Origin: Odontocerum albicorne
Taxonomy: Eukaryota > Arthropoda > Insecta > Trichoptera > Odontoceridae
NCBI GenBank assembly: GCA_949825065.1
Contig: OX463863.1
Coordinates: forward strand, 17,841,240-17,905,239
Direction of reading: 5' to 3'
DNA: 64,000 nucleotides
A program made the translations under genes and the position numbers. The notes below the pieces were generated by a model. That model was not told the DNA's origin and made no database searches. It worked only from the letters and a program-made list of their open reading frames with translations. Below, one piece after another: positions 21,392-32,378 of this stretch (its first letter is position 1; each line of letters opens with the position of its first letter).

Positions 21392-22225
21392 TACAGCTGT
21401 AGGCAACCTATGGCACGCGTGCCACAAGGCGGTACGGCATAAAGAATGAGAAATAATTAAATTATTCAGTACAATAATAAAAATGTCTATTGGCCTTTCC
21501 AGTTCACCACTCCTCTTTTTTTACGTCGTCCTTTACTGTCCATGCAGTGAGACTCTGGAATCAGTTACAAACCAATATAAGACTCGCTCCGTCCTTGGCA
21601 TGCTTTAAGAAGCGACTGAAAAACCTCTTAATCTCTAGTAAGTAAAATAACGTGTTTCATTCCTGATTTTTCCTTTCCTCTCCACCATCCCTTCCTTTCC
21701 TTTTGATTGATGATATCTCACTTTATATGAAAAATAATGTTCGGGTGATTGTCCGTCTTTGTAGAGTTCGTGGGCATATGTTCACGTATGTGTTTATGGA
21801 TTTTGTGGAATTGGATAGTCATTTGAATGATTTATGCAACCATGTAACTTGCTTCATTTACATTTGTCTGGTTGGTTGGAAGAGTTTGCCGCCTAGCAAT
21901 AAGCCCGCCAAATCGAATAAGTACATTAAAATTGAGCTCGTTTTCTTAAACAAAATTATCATTTTTGAGGAGGAAAGTCAAAAAAGTATTGCGCAAAATT
22001 TCTCTTTAATTTTAAACAAGGCCTCCAATTTACACTGTGCATGAGACCATGTAAGTTATTTGAATTATAATGAAGTAATATCATAGTAATTTAATTAATA
22101 TTCCATTTCTTGAAGATAGATTTATCTTTCAAATATTCCCCTCTCCCCGCATGTTAAATTCCTGGATTTTAGTGGCAAGCGGAATGTCTAATATTAAAAA
22201 AAAAGTGACACTTCAAGTACACATA
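21392..22225. mobile_element. hAT-like non-autonomous element (decayed)
   Basis: The left part CAGCTGTAGGCAACCTATGG and the inverted right part CAGTGGTCGGCAACTTATG resemble hAT termini of the widespread 'CAGNGGTCGGCAAC' type. A LINE fragment (21478-21945) occupies much of the inside. Eight-base target duplications are not evident. Confidence 0.4.
21478..21945 (+). pseudogene. LINE C-terminus and 3' UTR (CR1/Jockey-like)
   Basis: One frame encodes 'SSFTVHAVRLWNQLQTNIR' and 'SLACFKKRLK', a typical non-LTR reverse transcriptase C-terminus. The 3' UTR continues to GGCAATAAGCCCGCCAAAT. It matches the antisense copy at 15655-16062. The upstream ORF is missing. Confidence 0.7.
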
Positions 22226-22292
22226 AGTTGCCGACCACTGGTTAAAGCTCTCTTAAAAGCACGACATTCAATGTATATTTTTCTTATTTTAA

Positions 22293-22882
22293 CCCTTCCT
22301 TCCCTGTGATGTGTAACTAGTACACATTGCTTCTAAACACTTTAATATCTCTATAAATATAATAAATACTGGGTTCAGATTTTAGGTATTCCTCCGTAAT
22401 ACATTTACGCATTGAATAAAAATATAATATTAATAATAACTAGCACTTATCGGCCATATCAGAGATATTTTGTGAAAATCGGGAATAAATTCACAAATAC
22501 AATCAAACGTGTGCCAGTGTGTGACGTAAGTATATTCATTCTAAAAAAAACACTATGGATGAGGAAGTGACACTATTCACGTCTCACTCTACTTCGGTAC
22601 ATGGTAACGCAAGAAATAAAATCTCAGTTCGCTCGCTTCAGTAGCTCGCGGGCTTTCGTTTGAGGTGCTCGCTTCGCCCGTTTTGTGAACATCAGGCGAT
22701 GTTTTGTTTTCATGTTTTCAGCAATTATTTCAATTATTATCACTTTTGACTTCAAATTTTATTAATTTAAGCGATTGGCTATGAATTTTCTTATTTTTCC
22801 GATTTTAAATCGCTCATTTTTACATGTGTATTGAATACACAGCACCGGAAAGCGCGATTTTTTTAGCACAAGAAGGGAAAGG
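22293..22882 (-). mobile_element. TTAA MITE family A, copy 2 (inverted)
   Basis: TTAA at 22289-22292 and 22883-22886. Reads as the reverse complement of the 7296 and 41963 copies, starting CCCTTCCTTCCCTGTGATG. 590 bp, non-coding. Confidence 0.9.
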
Positions 22883-22889
22883 TTAACAG

Positions 22890-23250
22890 ATATAATTGAT
22901 GTACGGGTAATATATTTTTTTTAAATAAACTAGATGTATTTATAATAATCATCGGTAAAAAAAAGAGCACAATGTCGATGAATAGCGATACACATTGCAC
23001 TAGAAACACTGCTGAATTATAACTGCGAGACGTCACAGCAGAGGTAACCGGATGCGAAGCTATAGGAGCGCTACATACGATCGTATCCGCAACTTGGAGG
23101 TCGGCCGTTCCGTTATAGTGCGTACTTTGAAATTTAAAATAATTTGAAATTGTTACATCCATCCTGAGCTCGCGGGCCATACAAAAAGAGGCGGTGGCCC
23201 AGATTTAGCCCGCGGGCCGTAGTTTGTCGAATCCTACCCTAGATAATAAA
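22890..23250. mobile_element. Possible hAT-like end
   Basis: The inverted right part reads CGACAAACTACGGCCCGCGG followed by GCTAAATCTGGGCC, a form common at hAT-derived repeat ends. The rest (22890-23150) holds a GC-richer patch without a convincing frame. Confidence 0.35.
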
Positions 23251-23948
23251 AGTATGCATTAATTGTATTCATACATCATAAACGAGTGTGTTTATTGTTT
23301 GTGATATCTCGCTATTGTTGTTAATTTTTTTTTCCTTAAACTATATTACTTCGTATTATGTCATACATTGCTTCTCCATAATTTTTTCTAAGTACACGCA
23401 TTTCTACAGCATTTATACGGCTCGTTTAAATGTTTTCCCAGTTTAAGTGTAACGCGGTATTTTCTCCTTATCAATTAACCTTACGAGAATGTTTGATAGC
23501 TTTGTGTGTTTTTTATTATTGCAAAAAATTTGCGCCAATTTTCCTTATAAATTCTTGGAAATTTCATTTATTAATATTATAACAAGGTTATTTTAATAAA
23601 TATTAAATATAGAAAAAATATATTTAAAAGATAAACCATTATAGCGTCATTGAGCTAGTAACCTCATTCGATGGCCACTATATTTGAAATTTCATTAAAA
23701 AAAATACGGACTATTCTATATTTTCTGAAATCTAGGCACAGTTTCATTAAGAGCGTCGTACCATATTGAAATCCTGACTGAATAGGCCATCTTTCGACGT
23801 AACTTGCCAGGCTAGCTTACTTACTTACCGCCGGGTACTATACAGGTAATTGCTTCAATTTCCTAAGCTTATTTTGCAAACTCTCATTTACTTTGAAGCA
23901 AATCCTCTTCAAAGTTACCAGAGAAGATGCAGGCAAATCATAAATACT
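23251..23948. other. Mostly unrecognised, with repeat fragments
   Basis: 23340-23420 resembles the antisense LINE at 19076. 23740-23815 matches part of the 'CAGGGTGTCCC' family (TTGAAATCCTGACTGAATAG, CGTAACTTGCCAGGC). 23820-23845 is a terminal piece of the 45044/63037 MITE (CTTACCGCCGGGTACTAT). Confidence 0.45.
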
Positions 23949-25235
23949 GGTTAGTCAAAAAGTTTTGAAAGCGAAAATGAAAATACATTTTTTTTGGGGG
24001 AAAATCACTTTTATTGCTCAGTATAGTCTCCCATAAGATCAATACACTTGGTCCAACGATCTTCCAACTTTGTTGTCCCATCACGGAAGTGACTTTCTGG
24101 AAGGCCTGCAAAATACTCCTCTACGACGGCTATAACCTCTTCGTTTGATGAAAAATGCTTTCCACGAAGGAATTTTTTGAGGTGTGAGAACAGCCAGAAG
24201 TCAAAGGGAGCTAAATCTGGCGGATAGGGTGGATGCTGCAACAATTCGTACCCCAACTCACTGATTTTTGCGATGGTTTTTTGAGCTGTGTGAGCAGGTG
24301 CATTGTCTTGATGAAAAATGATTTTTTTCTTCTGCAAACCGGGTATTTTTTCACTTTTTTTTTCACCCAACTGGTCCAAAAGGTCACAATAATAATCAGA
24401 GTTGATTGTCTTACCAGTTTGGAGATAATCTATCAATAAAATTCCTTTTGCATCTCAAAAAACTGACGCTAACACCTTCTTGGCCGATTTCTGGACACGA
24501 ACTCGCTTCGGAGCCAAAGTGCCTGGTTCACACCACTCCTTAGCCTCTTGTTTTGATTCAGGATCATGGTGGTAGACCCAAGTCTCATCCATAGTTATGA
24601 ATCGACGCAGAAAATCCTTTTTATCCTTTCGAAATTGCTCCAAATGTTGCTCAGAAAGTCGCATTCGAGCGTGTTTTTGTTGCATTGTTAGCGAATGCGG
24701 CACCCATTGTGCACACAGTTTTTTGAAACCCAAAACTTCAGCCAAAATATGACATGTTGTTCCATGTGAGATGCCTATGGTGTCAGCTATCACATCCACA
24801 GTCGATCGATGATCTTCCAAAACCATATCCTGTATTTTCGCTATGATTTCTGGTGTTGATGCACTTTTTGGACGTCCTGAGCGTGGATCGTCTTCAACGC
24901 TTGTACGGCCACGCTTAAACTCCAAAACCCATCGGTGAACGGTTGGAAATGAAGGAGAAGACTCCTTTAATACTTTCACTATCTTTGCATGGATCTCAGT
25001 AGCCGATAAACCTTCCAAAACAAATAATTTAATCACTGCACGATATTCGGATTTTTCCATTGTTAAAAAATACACTGACACGTCAACTTCAAATGGCTTG
25101 TAAACAAAGAATGAATTGACAGATCGAAACGAAATTTTGAGTACGTTCTTATGAAAGATGAAATATTAAAATGGCGTAGAAATTTTGGTTTTATACTGCT
25201 CCATAGATGTCGCTTTCAAAACTTTTTGACTAACC
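23949..25235 (-). mobile_element. Near-complete mariner (1.29 kb)
   Basis: Identical 26-bp inverted ends begin GGTTAGTCAAAAAGTTTTG. TA follows directly on the right (25236-25237); on the left the TA is two bases away. Length and layout are typical of mariner, and the transposase frame is full length apart from one stop codon. Confidence 0.92.
24011..25060 (-). pseudogene. mariner transposase with one premature stop
   Basis: A 349-codon DD34D transposase starting 'MEKSEYRAVIKLFVLEG' (an ATG seven codons upstream exists but is not conserved). It has an N-terminal helix-turn-helix region, 'WVPHSLT', then the catalytic triad: D in 'TMDETWVYH', D in 'FHQDNAPAH' and D in 'DLAPFDFWLF', with 34 residues between the last two. 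TGA at 24455-24457 replaces the tryptophan of the usual 'ASVFWDAKG'. No frameshift is present. The sequence is closest in style to the irritans subfamily, from memory of family features. Confidence 0.93.
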
Positions 25236-25318
25236 TATTACTACATTACCATGTCTTAAATATAACAGGATATATAGATACTAAGAGAAGAGTTCGTCAG
25301 AGATGTTCATGGCACTCA

Positions 25319-25400
25319 AGACTTCAGACAGCTGGTCTAGATTTTGTATCTCGACAAAGTTTTATAGATACAAAATCTAGACCGGCTGTCAAGACTTCAG
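25319..25400. other. Imperfect hairpin
   Basis: 25-base arms (25327-25351 and 25366-25390; GGTCTAGATTTTGTATCT and its complement) with one G/T mismatch and a 14-base loop. Weaker pairing continues outward through AAGACTTCAG. Confidence 0.8.
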
Positions 25401-25508
25401 ACTCTCAACCAGAAGGATGTCGTGACATTAATTGTTCTGAAGGTGGGCTAGTCAAAATATAATTCACCAATAGACTGCCATTAACATCTCCCACGTTTTC
25501 AGTGTTAA

Positions 25509-26106
25509 TCTTTCCCTTCCTGTACTAAAAAAAATCCACCCGTTCCGGTGTTGTGTATTCAATACACATGTAAAAATGAGGGATTTAAAATCGGAAAAAT
25601 AAGAATATTCATAGCCAATCGCTTAAATCAATTAAATTTGAAGTCAAAAGTGATAATAATTGAAATTTAATTGCTGAAAACATGAAAAAAAAAAAACATC
25701 GGACGTCGTTCAAAAAACGGGCAAAGCGACCACCTCTACCGAAAGCCGCCGACCTACTAAACGAGAGAAGCAAGCGAACTGAGATTATATTTCTTGATTT
25801 CCCATATACCGAAGTAGAGTGAGAGTGAGACGTGAATAGCGTCGCGGTTTTTTTTAGAATGAATATACCTACGTCACATACTGGCACACGTTTGCTTGTA
25901 TTGGTGAATTTATTCCCAGTTTTTCCCAAAATATATCTGATGTGGCCGATAAATGCTAATTATTATTAATATTATTTTTCCATTCAATGCGTAAATGTAT
26001 TACGGAGGAATAACTAAAATCTGAACCCAGTATTTATTGTATTTATAGAGATATTAAAGTTTTTAGAAGCAATGTGTACTAGTTACACATCACAGGGCAA
26101 GAAAGA
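25509..26106 (+). mobile_element. TTAA MITE family A, copy 3
   Basis: TTAA at 25505-25508; the right target copy has decayed to TGAA (26107-26110). Same order as copy 1. It is followed by a flank also found after copy 1, so the two loci are related by duplication. Confidence 0.88.
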
Positions 26107-26245
26107 TGAATCGTGATTATCAAAAACTTGCCCACGAAGAGCCTAAAGCGATTGGGAAGCTGCGGTCATTCTGTTATGAATCACAAACTAATATTCATGT
26201 AAACAACAGATTTCAACATATATTATAATAATTTATAATATATGT
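26107..26245 (+). repeat. Duplicated flank (partner of 7885-8012)
   Basis: Shares ATCGTGATTATCAAA, TTGCCCACGAAGAGCC, AAGCGATTGGGAAGCTGCGG and AACTAATATTCATGTAAA in the same order with 7885-8012. Confidence 0.85.
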
Positions 26246-26577
26246 TGAGACCAAAATAAAAAATATCAATATTGCTTCTTGGAACACTTGCAGTTTGTGA
26301 ATGGGTATTATATATTTTTCGAATATTTACGGGGCACAAGTATTGTCTATGATACCATAAAGATTTGTGTACACTTATTTTATTACTCGTGAGTCGTCGT
26401 CGTTGCTGAGCCTCGTAATTAAGGATTGATTCCCTTACCATTCCAATGTTAATTCAATTGAAAAGCAAAGTTGTGTCGTGGAGCTTGTTTTTGAAGTGAA
26501 TCTTCTATAGGCGCGGTAGGAAAAATTGGCCTGAATGTTACGAAAGTGAATTATTTTATTATTATTAAATTGTTATT
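26246..26577. other. No gene recognised
   Basis: 26497-26550 repeats part of the left end of the AT-rich family (GCGCGGTAGG, TTGGCCTGAATG, CACGAAAG-like). Otherwise nothing is recognised. Confidence 0.35.
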
Positions 26578-28362
26578 AAAGTGAAACTTGTATCTATGCG
26601 GTGGGGCAAATAAGCCTGAACGTCACTAAAAGTGAAACGGTGTATTATATTAAATTATTGTATTATTTACTTTTATTAAACATTTTATTTATTAAGAAAT
26701 TATTATTAATTATTTTAATATTAATAATTATTTATAATAATAAATATAATAAAGATATTATATTATTATAAAAATGATTATTTATTATTGAAATTATTAT
26801 TATTTGTTATTAAAAATTTAAAAAATAATATTTTTTGTTATATATTATTTTTATAAAAATGTATTTAATAATGATTAATTTTATTTTAAATTCAATTATT
26901 TTATTTTATGTAATATTTAATTTAATATTTATTTAATAAATAATTTATATTTAATTAAAAATTATAATAATCAGGGTGTCCCGTGCTTCAACGTCAAGCC
27001 GGTATCGAGGAAAAGACCAGCTTATGACGGTTCAGAGAAAGCAAAAAAAGTATTACAAAAGCCTTATACTTTTCGAGCTATAGGTATTTCTTTGAAAATT
27101 ATGACAGTAGCTACCCTGCGCCAAATGTTTATATGCTGTGACTACCAATTGCCATATTTTATGATTTTAATGGTAATATCGCAATCCTAGATAACCATGC
27201 TATTAGCCGGAGTCCAATACAAAACAAAAAAAACCTGCACGTTCAACAAAAAAAAATAACAGGATTATCTAGAATTGCGATACAATCATTAAAATAATAA
27301 AATATGGCAATTTGTTGTCACAGCATATAAACATTTGGCGCAGGGTAGCTACTTTCATAATTTTCAAAGAAATGCCTATAACTCGAAAAGTATAAGGCTT
27401 TTTTAAGAAGTTTTTTTAGCTCTGAACCGTCATAAGCTGCTGAGAGATAGTCATCATTCGACGTGAGTTAATATGAGACAGGTAGTGACGCTACATTGGA
27501 AAGTGTCATTATTAAATACGTAAATTTTTTTAAAATTATTTTTAAAGGAGTAGTAGGTATGTATTGTACCATTTTGAAATCCTGATTAAACAGGGCATTT
27601 TTAATGTAACTTGCCAGGTTAGCGTAGTACATTATTTTTTTTTCAGTATGATGAGCTAAATTTAGCTGATAAAAAATATTAATTTTTATGACCGGACAAA
27701 AACTATTTTTTTTGAACGTGCAGGTTTTTTTAGTTTTATTTCGGACTGCGGCTAATATCAAGGTTATCTAGGATTGCGATATTACCATTAAAATCATAAA
27801 ATATGGCAATTTGTAGTCACATCATATAAACATTTGGCGCGGGGTAGCTACTTCACAATTTTCAAAGAAATGCTTATATTATAACTCGAAAAGTATAAGG
27901 CTTTTGCAAGAATTTCTTTATTTCTCTAAATCGTCATAAACTGGCCTTTTCCTCGATACTGGCTTGACGATGAGGCACGGGACACCCTGTATGTTATTAT
28001 TATATTATTATAATATTATAATTAATTATAACATAATTAATTAATAATATAATAATATTAATAATTCATTATTAATGATAAAATAATTATTTAAAAATAA
28101 TTAATTTAAAAATTAATAAAAACATAAAATATTAATATATTTAATATTAAAAAAATATAAATTTAATATTATTGAGTGTATTGTATTATTATTAAAATTA
28201 TTATTATTTATTATTAAAAATACAATATTTTTTTTTTATTTAATTAAGAGAGATTTTCTTGAATTAAAATTCCACATAACCATTTCATAATCCTAAAAAA
28301 AAATCGTTGAAAAGAAAAGCAATGCATAATTTTTTTTCCTAGGAGCTAAGAAGTTTCACTTC
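26578..28362. mobile_element. AT-rich interspersed repeat, copy 2, with nested element
   Basis: Same end blocks as 13788-15027 (AAAGTGAAACTTGTATCTATG at left, AGTTTCACTTC at right; AGAGATTTTCTTGAATT inside). The 1018 bp element 26972-27989 splits its A/T core. Confidence 0.7.
26972..27989. mobile_element. Long-TIR element 'CAGGGTGTCCC', copy 1
   Basis: Both ends read inward CAGGGTGTCCCGTGC and then about 230 bp of imperfect inverted repeat (GTCAAGCC, TATCGAGGAAAAG, CCTTATACTTTTCGAG, CCATATTTTATGATTTTAAT). A third, inverted partial arm lies at 27240-27450. No transposase is present. A truncated copy is at 46086-46595. The CAGGG terminus occurs in several superfamilies, so I leave it unclassified. 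Confidence 0.8.
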
Positions 28363-29289
28363 TACCGCACGCATCTTTTTTTTTTAAAATATTATCAGCA
28401 TCTCTCAACTCTAAAAAAGTAACACAATGCCACTAGTATTCTTCTTCTTGAGTAATGATTGTGAACTCCTGTATGTGAAGTAGAAATCCACTAATATTTC
28501 CTGGTATGTTTACAATCAGTGTGCCCCAAGCTTATTATTTTAAAACAGGAACCTAAAAATACGAATAATAAAAATTATCTTCTGGCAACATGAATATTGT
28601 CTCTGCCTCAAAAATTGACGCGAAAACAGCGAAGGCGCAGCGCTTGTCACTTTTTTTTGGTTATCATAAGAGTTGTTTTGACCGAGTTTTATACCAAAAT
28701 AAAAATATCTAATTACTTCAACTTATTGACTAGTTAAGATTTTTAGTGTTGTTTGTTAATAGTTTTGAATATTTCAAACAAAGGTAAGTAGAACTCTGTA
28801 TAATTGCTTCTGAAAATTTCAAATAAACAAGGTGGCCATATCGCTGTCAAAATCTTACAGTTTTTAACGATTTTTTTTTCACAGTTAAAAATCGTGCGAA
28901 AGCTTCCGAATTGCTTTTGCTAATTGTCACATTAAAATTCAATCATTGCTTTTTAACTCAAACTTGAAACCAGGTGCAGTATCATTGAGAAAAATTAAAC
29001 ACATCGGGTAATGTTTTTTAGTTCGGTTGAGTTTTACGTCCTTTCGGAAAGTACTACGCTCCATTGGATAGATAAACAAAGCCTTTATTGCAGAGTTATG
29101 CTGAAAATATGAACTACGGACGCGGCAACCGAGTGCGCCGATGTGGCCCATGTGAATAAAATTAACGAGACCCTATAAAGTGGGCATCACTTGATACTGG
29201 CGTATACTCCTTCATATAAAGGAGTTGACGGCCATTATTCAAGAAGAAGAGTCTTATGCACTGCATAATAATAATAACAAAGGACTATT
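28363..29289 (+). other. Possible host unique region with a splice-donor match
   Basis: Nearly repeat-free. AAACAAAG|GTAAGTAG at 28784 is a perfect donor consensus. Upstream lies a GC-richer segment (GCGAAAACAGCGAAGGCGCAG near 28621) that could be a non-coding 5' exon. If so, it could splice to the exon at 32379, which begins with ATG. No coding frame supports this. 29030-29160 has another GC-richer patch. Confidence 0.2.
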
Positions 29290-29405
29290 TATATAGCGCC
29301 GTTTAGAGAGCTAACTTTCCACAAGAGGGCTCCAACTCAGTATTATTGACAGATTAAAAATGTATATATATATGTTGAGTTTAAGAATAGAAAGGGAATA
29401 AGGAA
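29290..29405 (+). repeat. Single partial unit of the 350 bp repeat
   Basis: Contains TATTTATATAGCGCCG, TTTAGAGAGCTAAC and the ATTGACAGATTAAAAATG block of the tandem units at 3670-5125. Confidence 0.7.
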
Positions 29406-29629
29406 ATTATTGTAACACTAATGTTATATATATAACAACCACACAATATCAACCGTAGCATAAATAATAATACATAATAGTGTGTTGGGGCCCATCTTGA
29501 TGTATGTAAGTGAAACTCTGACTTGACAAAATAAGGATAGGAGTAAGATTAATGCTGTGGAGATGTGTACTAAGTAAAATTTGTAGAGTGTCAATGTATG
29601 AAAGAAGGCGGAATGAAAACTAGTTTTAA

Positions 29630-30663
29630 CCCTTTGACAACCTAACCTGAGAATTTCTCGGGCAAAATAATCATGCACTCCTTACCGTGCCCGAGAAATT
29701 CTCGGGCTATGACAATGTCACAGTGTATATATTTTTTCTGACTTACTCTGACATCTACCGAAAAAACAATAAAGCTTAATGGTAAAGGTTTAGTCTAGCA
29801 AGGGTTCAAACAAAAAAATAAAGAAATCTGTAATACTAAGATCAATTTATTTACTCAATATTTAAAATGGCCGATAAACTGTGCACATACACATCTTGAA
29901 CTGGAAAAATGAAATGAAAACGAGTTATATAACGTATTAGGCGAGTCAGATTGTGGTGAACCTGAAGAGGGAAGACTCTTCTATAGTGAGGATGAAGAAG
30001 AACCCGTTTCAGACGAGGATGCTTCAGGTTGGGAAGATGGATCGGGTGAAGGGAACAGTTCAACCAGCGGGCCGAGTAATGGAGAAGAAGTCACTGTCCA
30101 GGATCCCACACTCGGCAGCTGGGGAATAGGGCGGGGACCTTCGACACTCCTCTCAGGCTACAAGGAAGAAACTCCCACTTTCCTTATAATATCCGTGGCA
30201 ATGCTGGTGTAAAAGAGTATGTTACCAGAAAATGTATAGTATGTGAGGCTAAAGCAAAGGCCGGAACGCAGAGTGTGTGTGACAATGCAGGCTATGATAG
30301 GAGCCTACAGGAGGTCTCCCTACATAATGAAGGTTGCTTCATTGATTTCCATTGTAAAAATAATTGTGTTTTTTTTTAATTTTATTGTGTATTTTTGTAA
30401 AAAATTACAATTGAATTTTAATAATGACTACATTTTTCCCTGCCTCCAGACAAGTCAATCAAAATATATTTTAGAATCTCATATAAAAATATGAATTCAG
30501 CTTATTATTGTCGAGTAAGTAAGTCTTTATTATTCTCAAATCAGACTCCCGTGTGATTTCTTATTAAATGTTTAAAGCACAATGTCACTTGACTAGAGAA
30601 ATAGACAGGAACACGCTGGTTTGAGTGGACAGTCACAGTTTTAACATGGCGGTTGTCAAAGGG
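29630..30663 (+). mobile_element. piggyBac deletion derivative (1034 bp)
   Basis: TTAA at 29626-29629 and 30664-30667. 13-bp perfect inverted ends CCCTTTGACAACC. Subterminal CCCGAGAAATTCTCGGG palindrome at about 29691-29707, with a related half just before it. Inside is the start and the end of a transposase with the catalytic core missing. The family is distinct from the 8718 element. Confidence 0.88.
29868..30385 (+). pseudogene. piggyBac-like transposase ends, catalytic core deleted
   Basis: Pieces in shifting frames. The acidic N-terminal region includes 'LGESDCGEPEEGRLFYSEDEE'. After a junction near 30140, a C-terminal cysteine-rich segment includes 'RKCIVCEAKAKAG', 'SVCDNAG' and 'GCFIDFHCKNN'. 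The pattern of acidic start and cysteine-rich end is that of piggyBac transposases. The DDD domain is absent, so it is non-autonomous. Confidence 0.7.
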
Positions 30664-30935
30664 TTAAGTAAGCTGAACTAAGGAGCTTTAAGATGGTTTG
30701 GACATGTGGAAAGAATGAGGGATGAAAGAATAACTAAGCGAGTATACAAGGCAGAAGTGCAAGGTGTATGTGAAGATATAGACTGAGAAAAAGATGAATT
30801 GATCAGACGGAACAGATTTTGAAAGAAGATGAAGGGATAAGTATGAAATTATGTGCTTGGTTAAAAAATTTGGAGAAATGTTTTCTCTGCCTACCCCACA
30901 ATGGAGATGGTGTGATGCTATGTATGTATGTACTA

Positions 30936-31499
30936 TACTCAAGAAAATGTAGCATGGTCCCTGTGACGTTTGAAATGTCATGTCTCAAAGGGATGGGATA
31001 AAAAAGTTTTTTTTTACAAATCGAATAGTTTTTTTATAAATTGAAAAATTGTTTTTCTCTAAACTGACGTTTTAATTCCTAATTTTCATTATACTGACTT
31101 TCTAATGTATTGTATGATTTGTATCTATCTTTAAATAGGCCAAGATCCACTATGGATTAATTCTTATTACAAACATCTAATTTTATGTATAAAAAATCGA
31201 AAATCCAATTATTGTATACCCCATCCCTAGCCAATGCAGACTAACGTAGTGACTTTTGAGACAAACGTTGCCAAATATTATTTGATTTTAACAAACTGCC
31301 ATATTTTTGCTAATTTGTAACAAAATGTATTAATTTGTCATTATTTTTAGTTTTATGTAATGTATTTACCTAAAGAACTCGCTATTTATTAGAATCGAGG
31401 CTTATATTAAAGTTGATAAAATTACTGAACGTCGTTACAAGGTTGTATTCGAGCTAATTTGTGAAACGTCACAGGGACCATGCTACATTTTCTTTAGTA
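30936..31499 (+). mobile_element. TA-target MITE (564 bp), full length
   Basis: TA at 30934-30935 and 31500-31501. Inverted ends TACTCAAGAAAATGTAGC and TACTAAAGAAAATGTAGC continue ATGGTCCCTGTGACGTTT. The flanks join to give GTACTATAGCATTAAAT, the exact sequence of uninterrupted repeat units at about 3710 and 4410. No coding capacity. Confidence 0.95.
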
Positions 31500-31501
31500 T
31501 A

Positions 31502-31791
31502 TAGCATTAAATATTTAAGGAGTTTTGAATAATAATAATACTACAAAGACAATTTATATAGCGCTGTTTAGAGAGCAAACTCTCCTCAAGGGGGCTCTAA
31601 CTTGGGATTCTTAATAACTATTATTGATAGATTCAAAATATTACATTATAAATGTATATAAGTTGAGTGTGAGGATAGAAAGGTAGTGGCTGCGGCCATT
31701 CAATAAGATATTACCCGTATCTGTATCTGTTCGAGGGTCTACGAGGAGAGTCTGCTCTCTAAACGGTGCTATATAAATTGTTCTATTAGTA
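31502..31791 (+). repeat. Partial unit of the 350 bp repeat
   Basis: Continues the unit interrupted by the MITE: AGCATTAAATATTTAAGGAG, GAGAGCAAACTCTCCTC, AGTGGCTGCGGCCATTC. Confidence 0.85.
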
Positions 31792-32030
31792 TTAACCTCT
31801 TGATAGTTTTGCCCGAGCGTGACTCGGGCACGAAGTTTTTTTTTATACTGACAAGCCCGAGCTTTGTTTAGGCAAATCTTGTTTCAACTATTTGGGAGTG
31901 TTTCTCCCGAGCGTCGTTTGGGCAGATCTTGTTTCAACTAGTTGGGAGTGTTTCTCCCGATCGTCGTTTGGGCAGATCTTGTTTTAACTTGTTTTCTCCG
32001 AACGGAATATATTTTCATATAGAATTTAGT
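31792..32030 (+). repeat. CCCGAG repeats after TTAA, orphan transposon end
   Basis: TTAACCTCTTGATAG is followed by GCCCGAGCGTGACTCGGGC (a palindrome), then three direct copies of about 50-60 bp (TCTTGTTTCAACTA, TTGGGAGTGTTTCTCCCGA, CGTCGTTTGGGCAGA). The layout resembles the subterminal region of the 29630 element, but no matching right end is seen. Confidence 0.5.
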
Positions 32031-32378
32031 CGTTCACAGTTCGTTATTGTGTTACGTTATCGTGTGTACTCGAGCATATTCTAATTTGAATTTATCCACT
32101 TTTATGTAATTTTTGTTTACATTTTAGACGTAAGGAAAAAAAAATAGCACCGAAATACGACGTGCCAAAGAGGTTTCATCCAAAACATTGTATTAATATC
32201 ACTTTGTAAATATTTTCAAATAAAATGTAAAAAAACACCTGACAATTTTTGCATTCCCTTTCTCGCCAGATGTATGCAAGTATAAAAATTAAAAGATGAT
32301 TTTAAAAACCTGTAATGAGATGCGAAAACGGCTGCTATCTCTTTTATTATCATTAAAGATGACTTGTCTTTTCTCCAG

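Larger units (their letters stand above)
29470..30932 (+). pseudogene. LINE reverse-transcriptase remnant split by a piggyBac derivative
   Basis: 29470-29625 and 30668-30932 together give the same C-terminal region as 3190-3600: 'LMYVSETL', 'VSMYERRRNE', then 'RWFGHVERMRDERITKRVYK' and 'AEVQGVC'. The 3' end is CTCTGCCTACCCC then GTGTGATGCTATGTATG. The two halves are separated by a 1034 bp element flanked by TTAA. Confidence 0.72.

Noticed and set aside
30243..30494. An 83-codon plus-strand frame as a gene
   Set aside because: It overlaps the piggyBac cysteine-rich tail in the wrong frame and runs into AT-rich 3' sequence.
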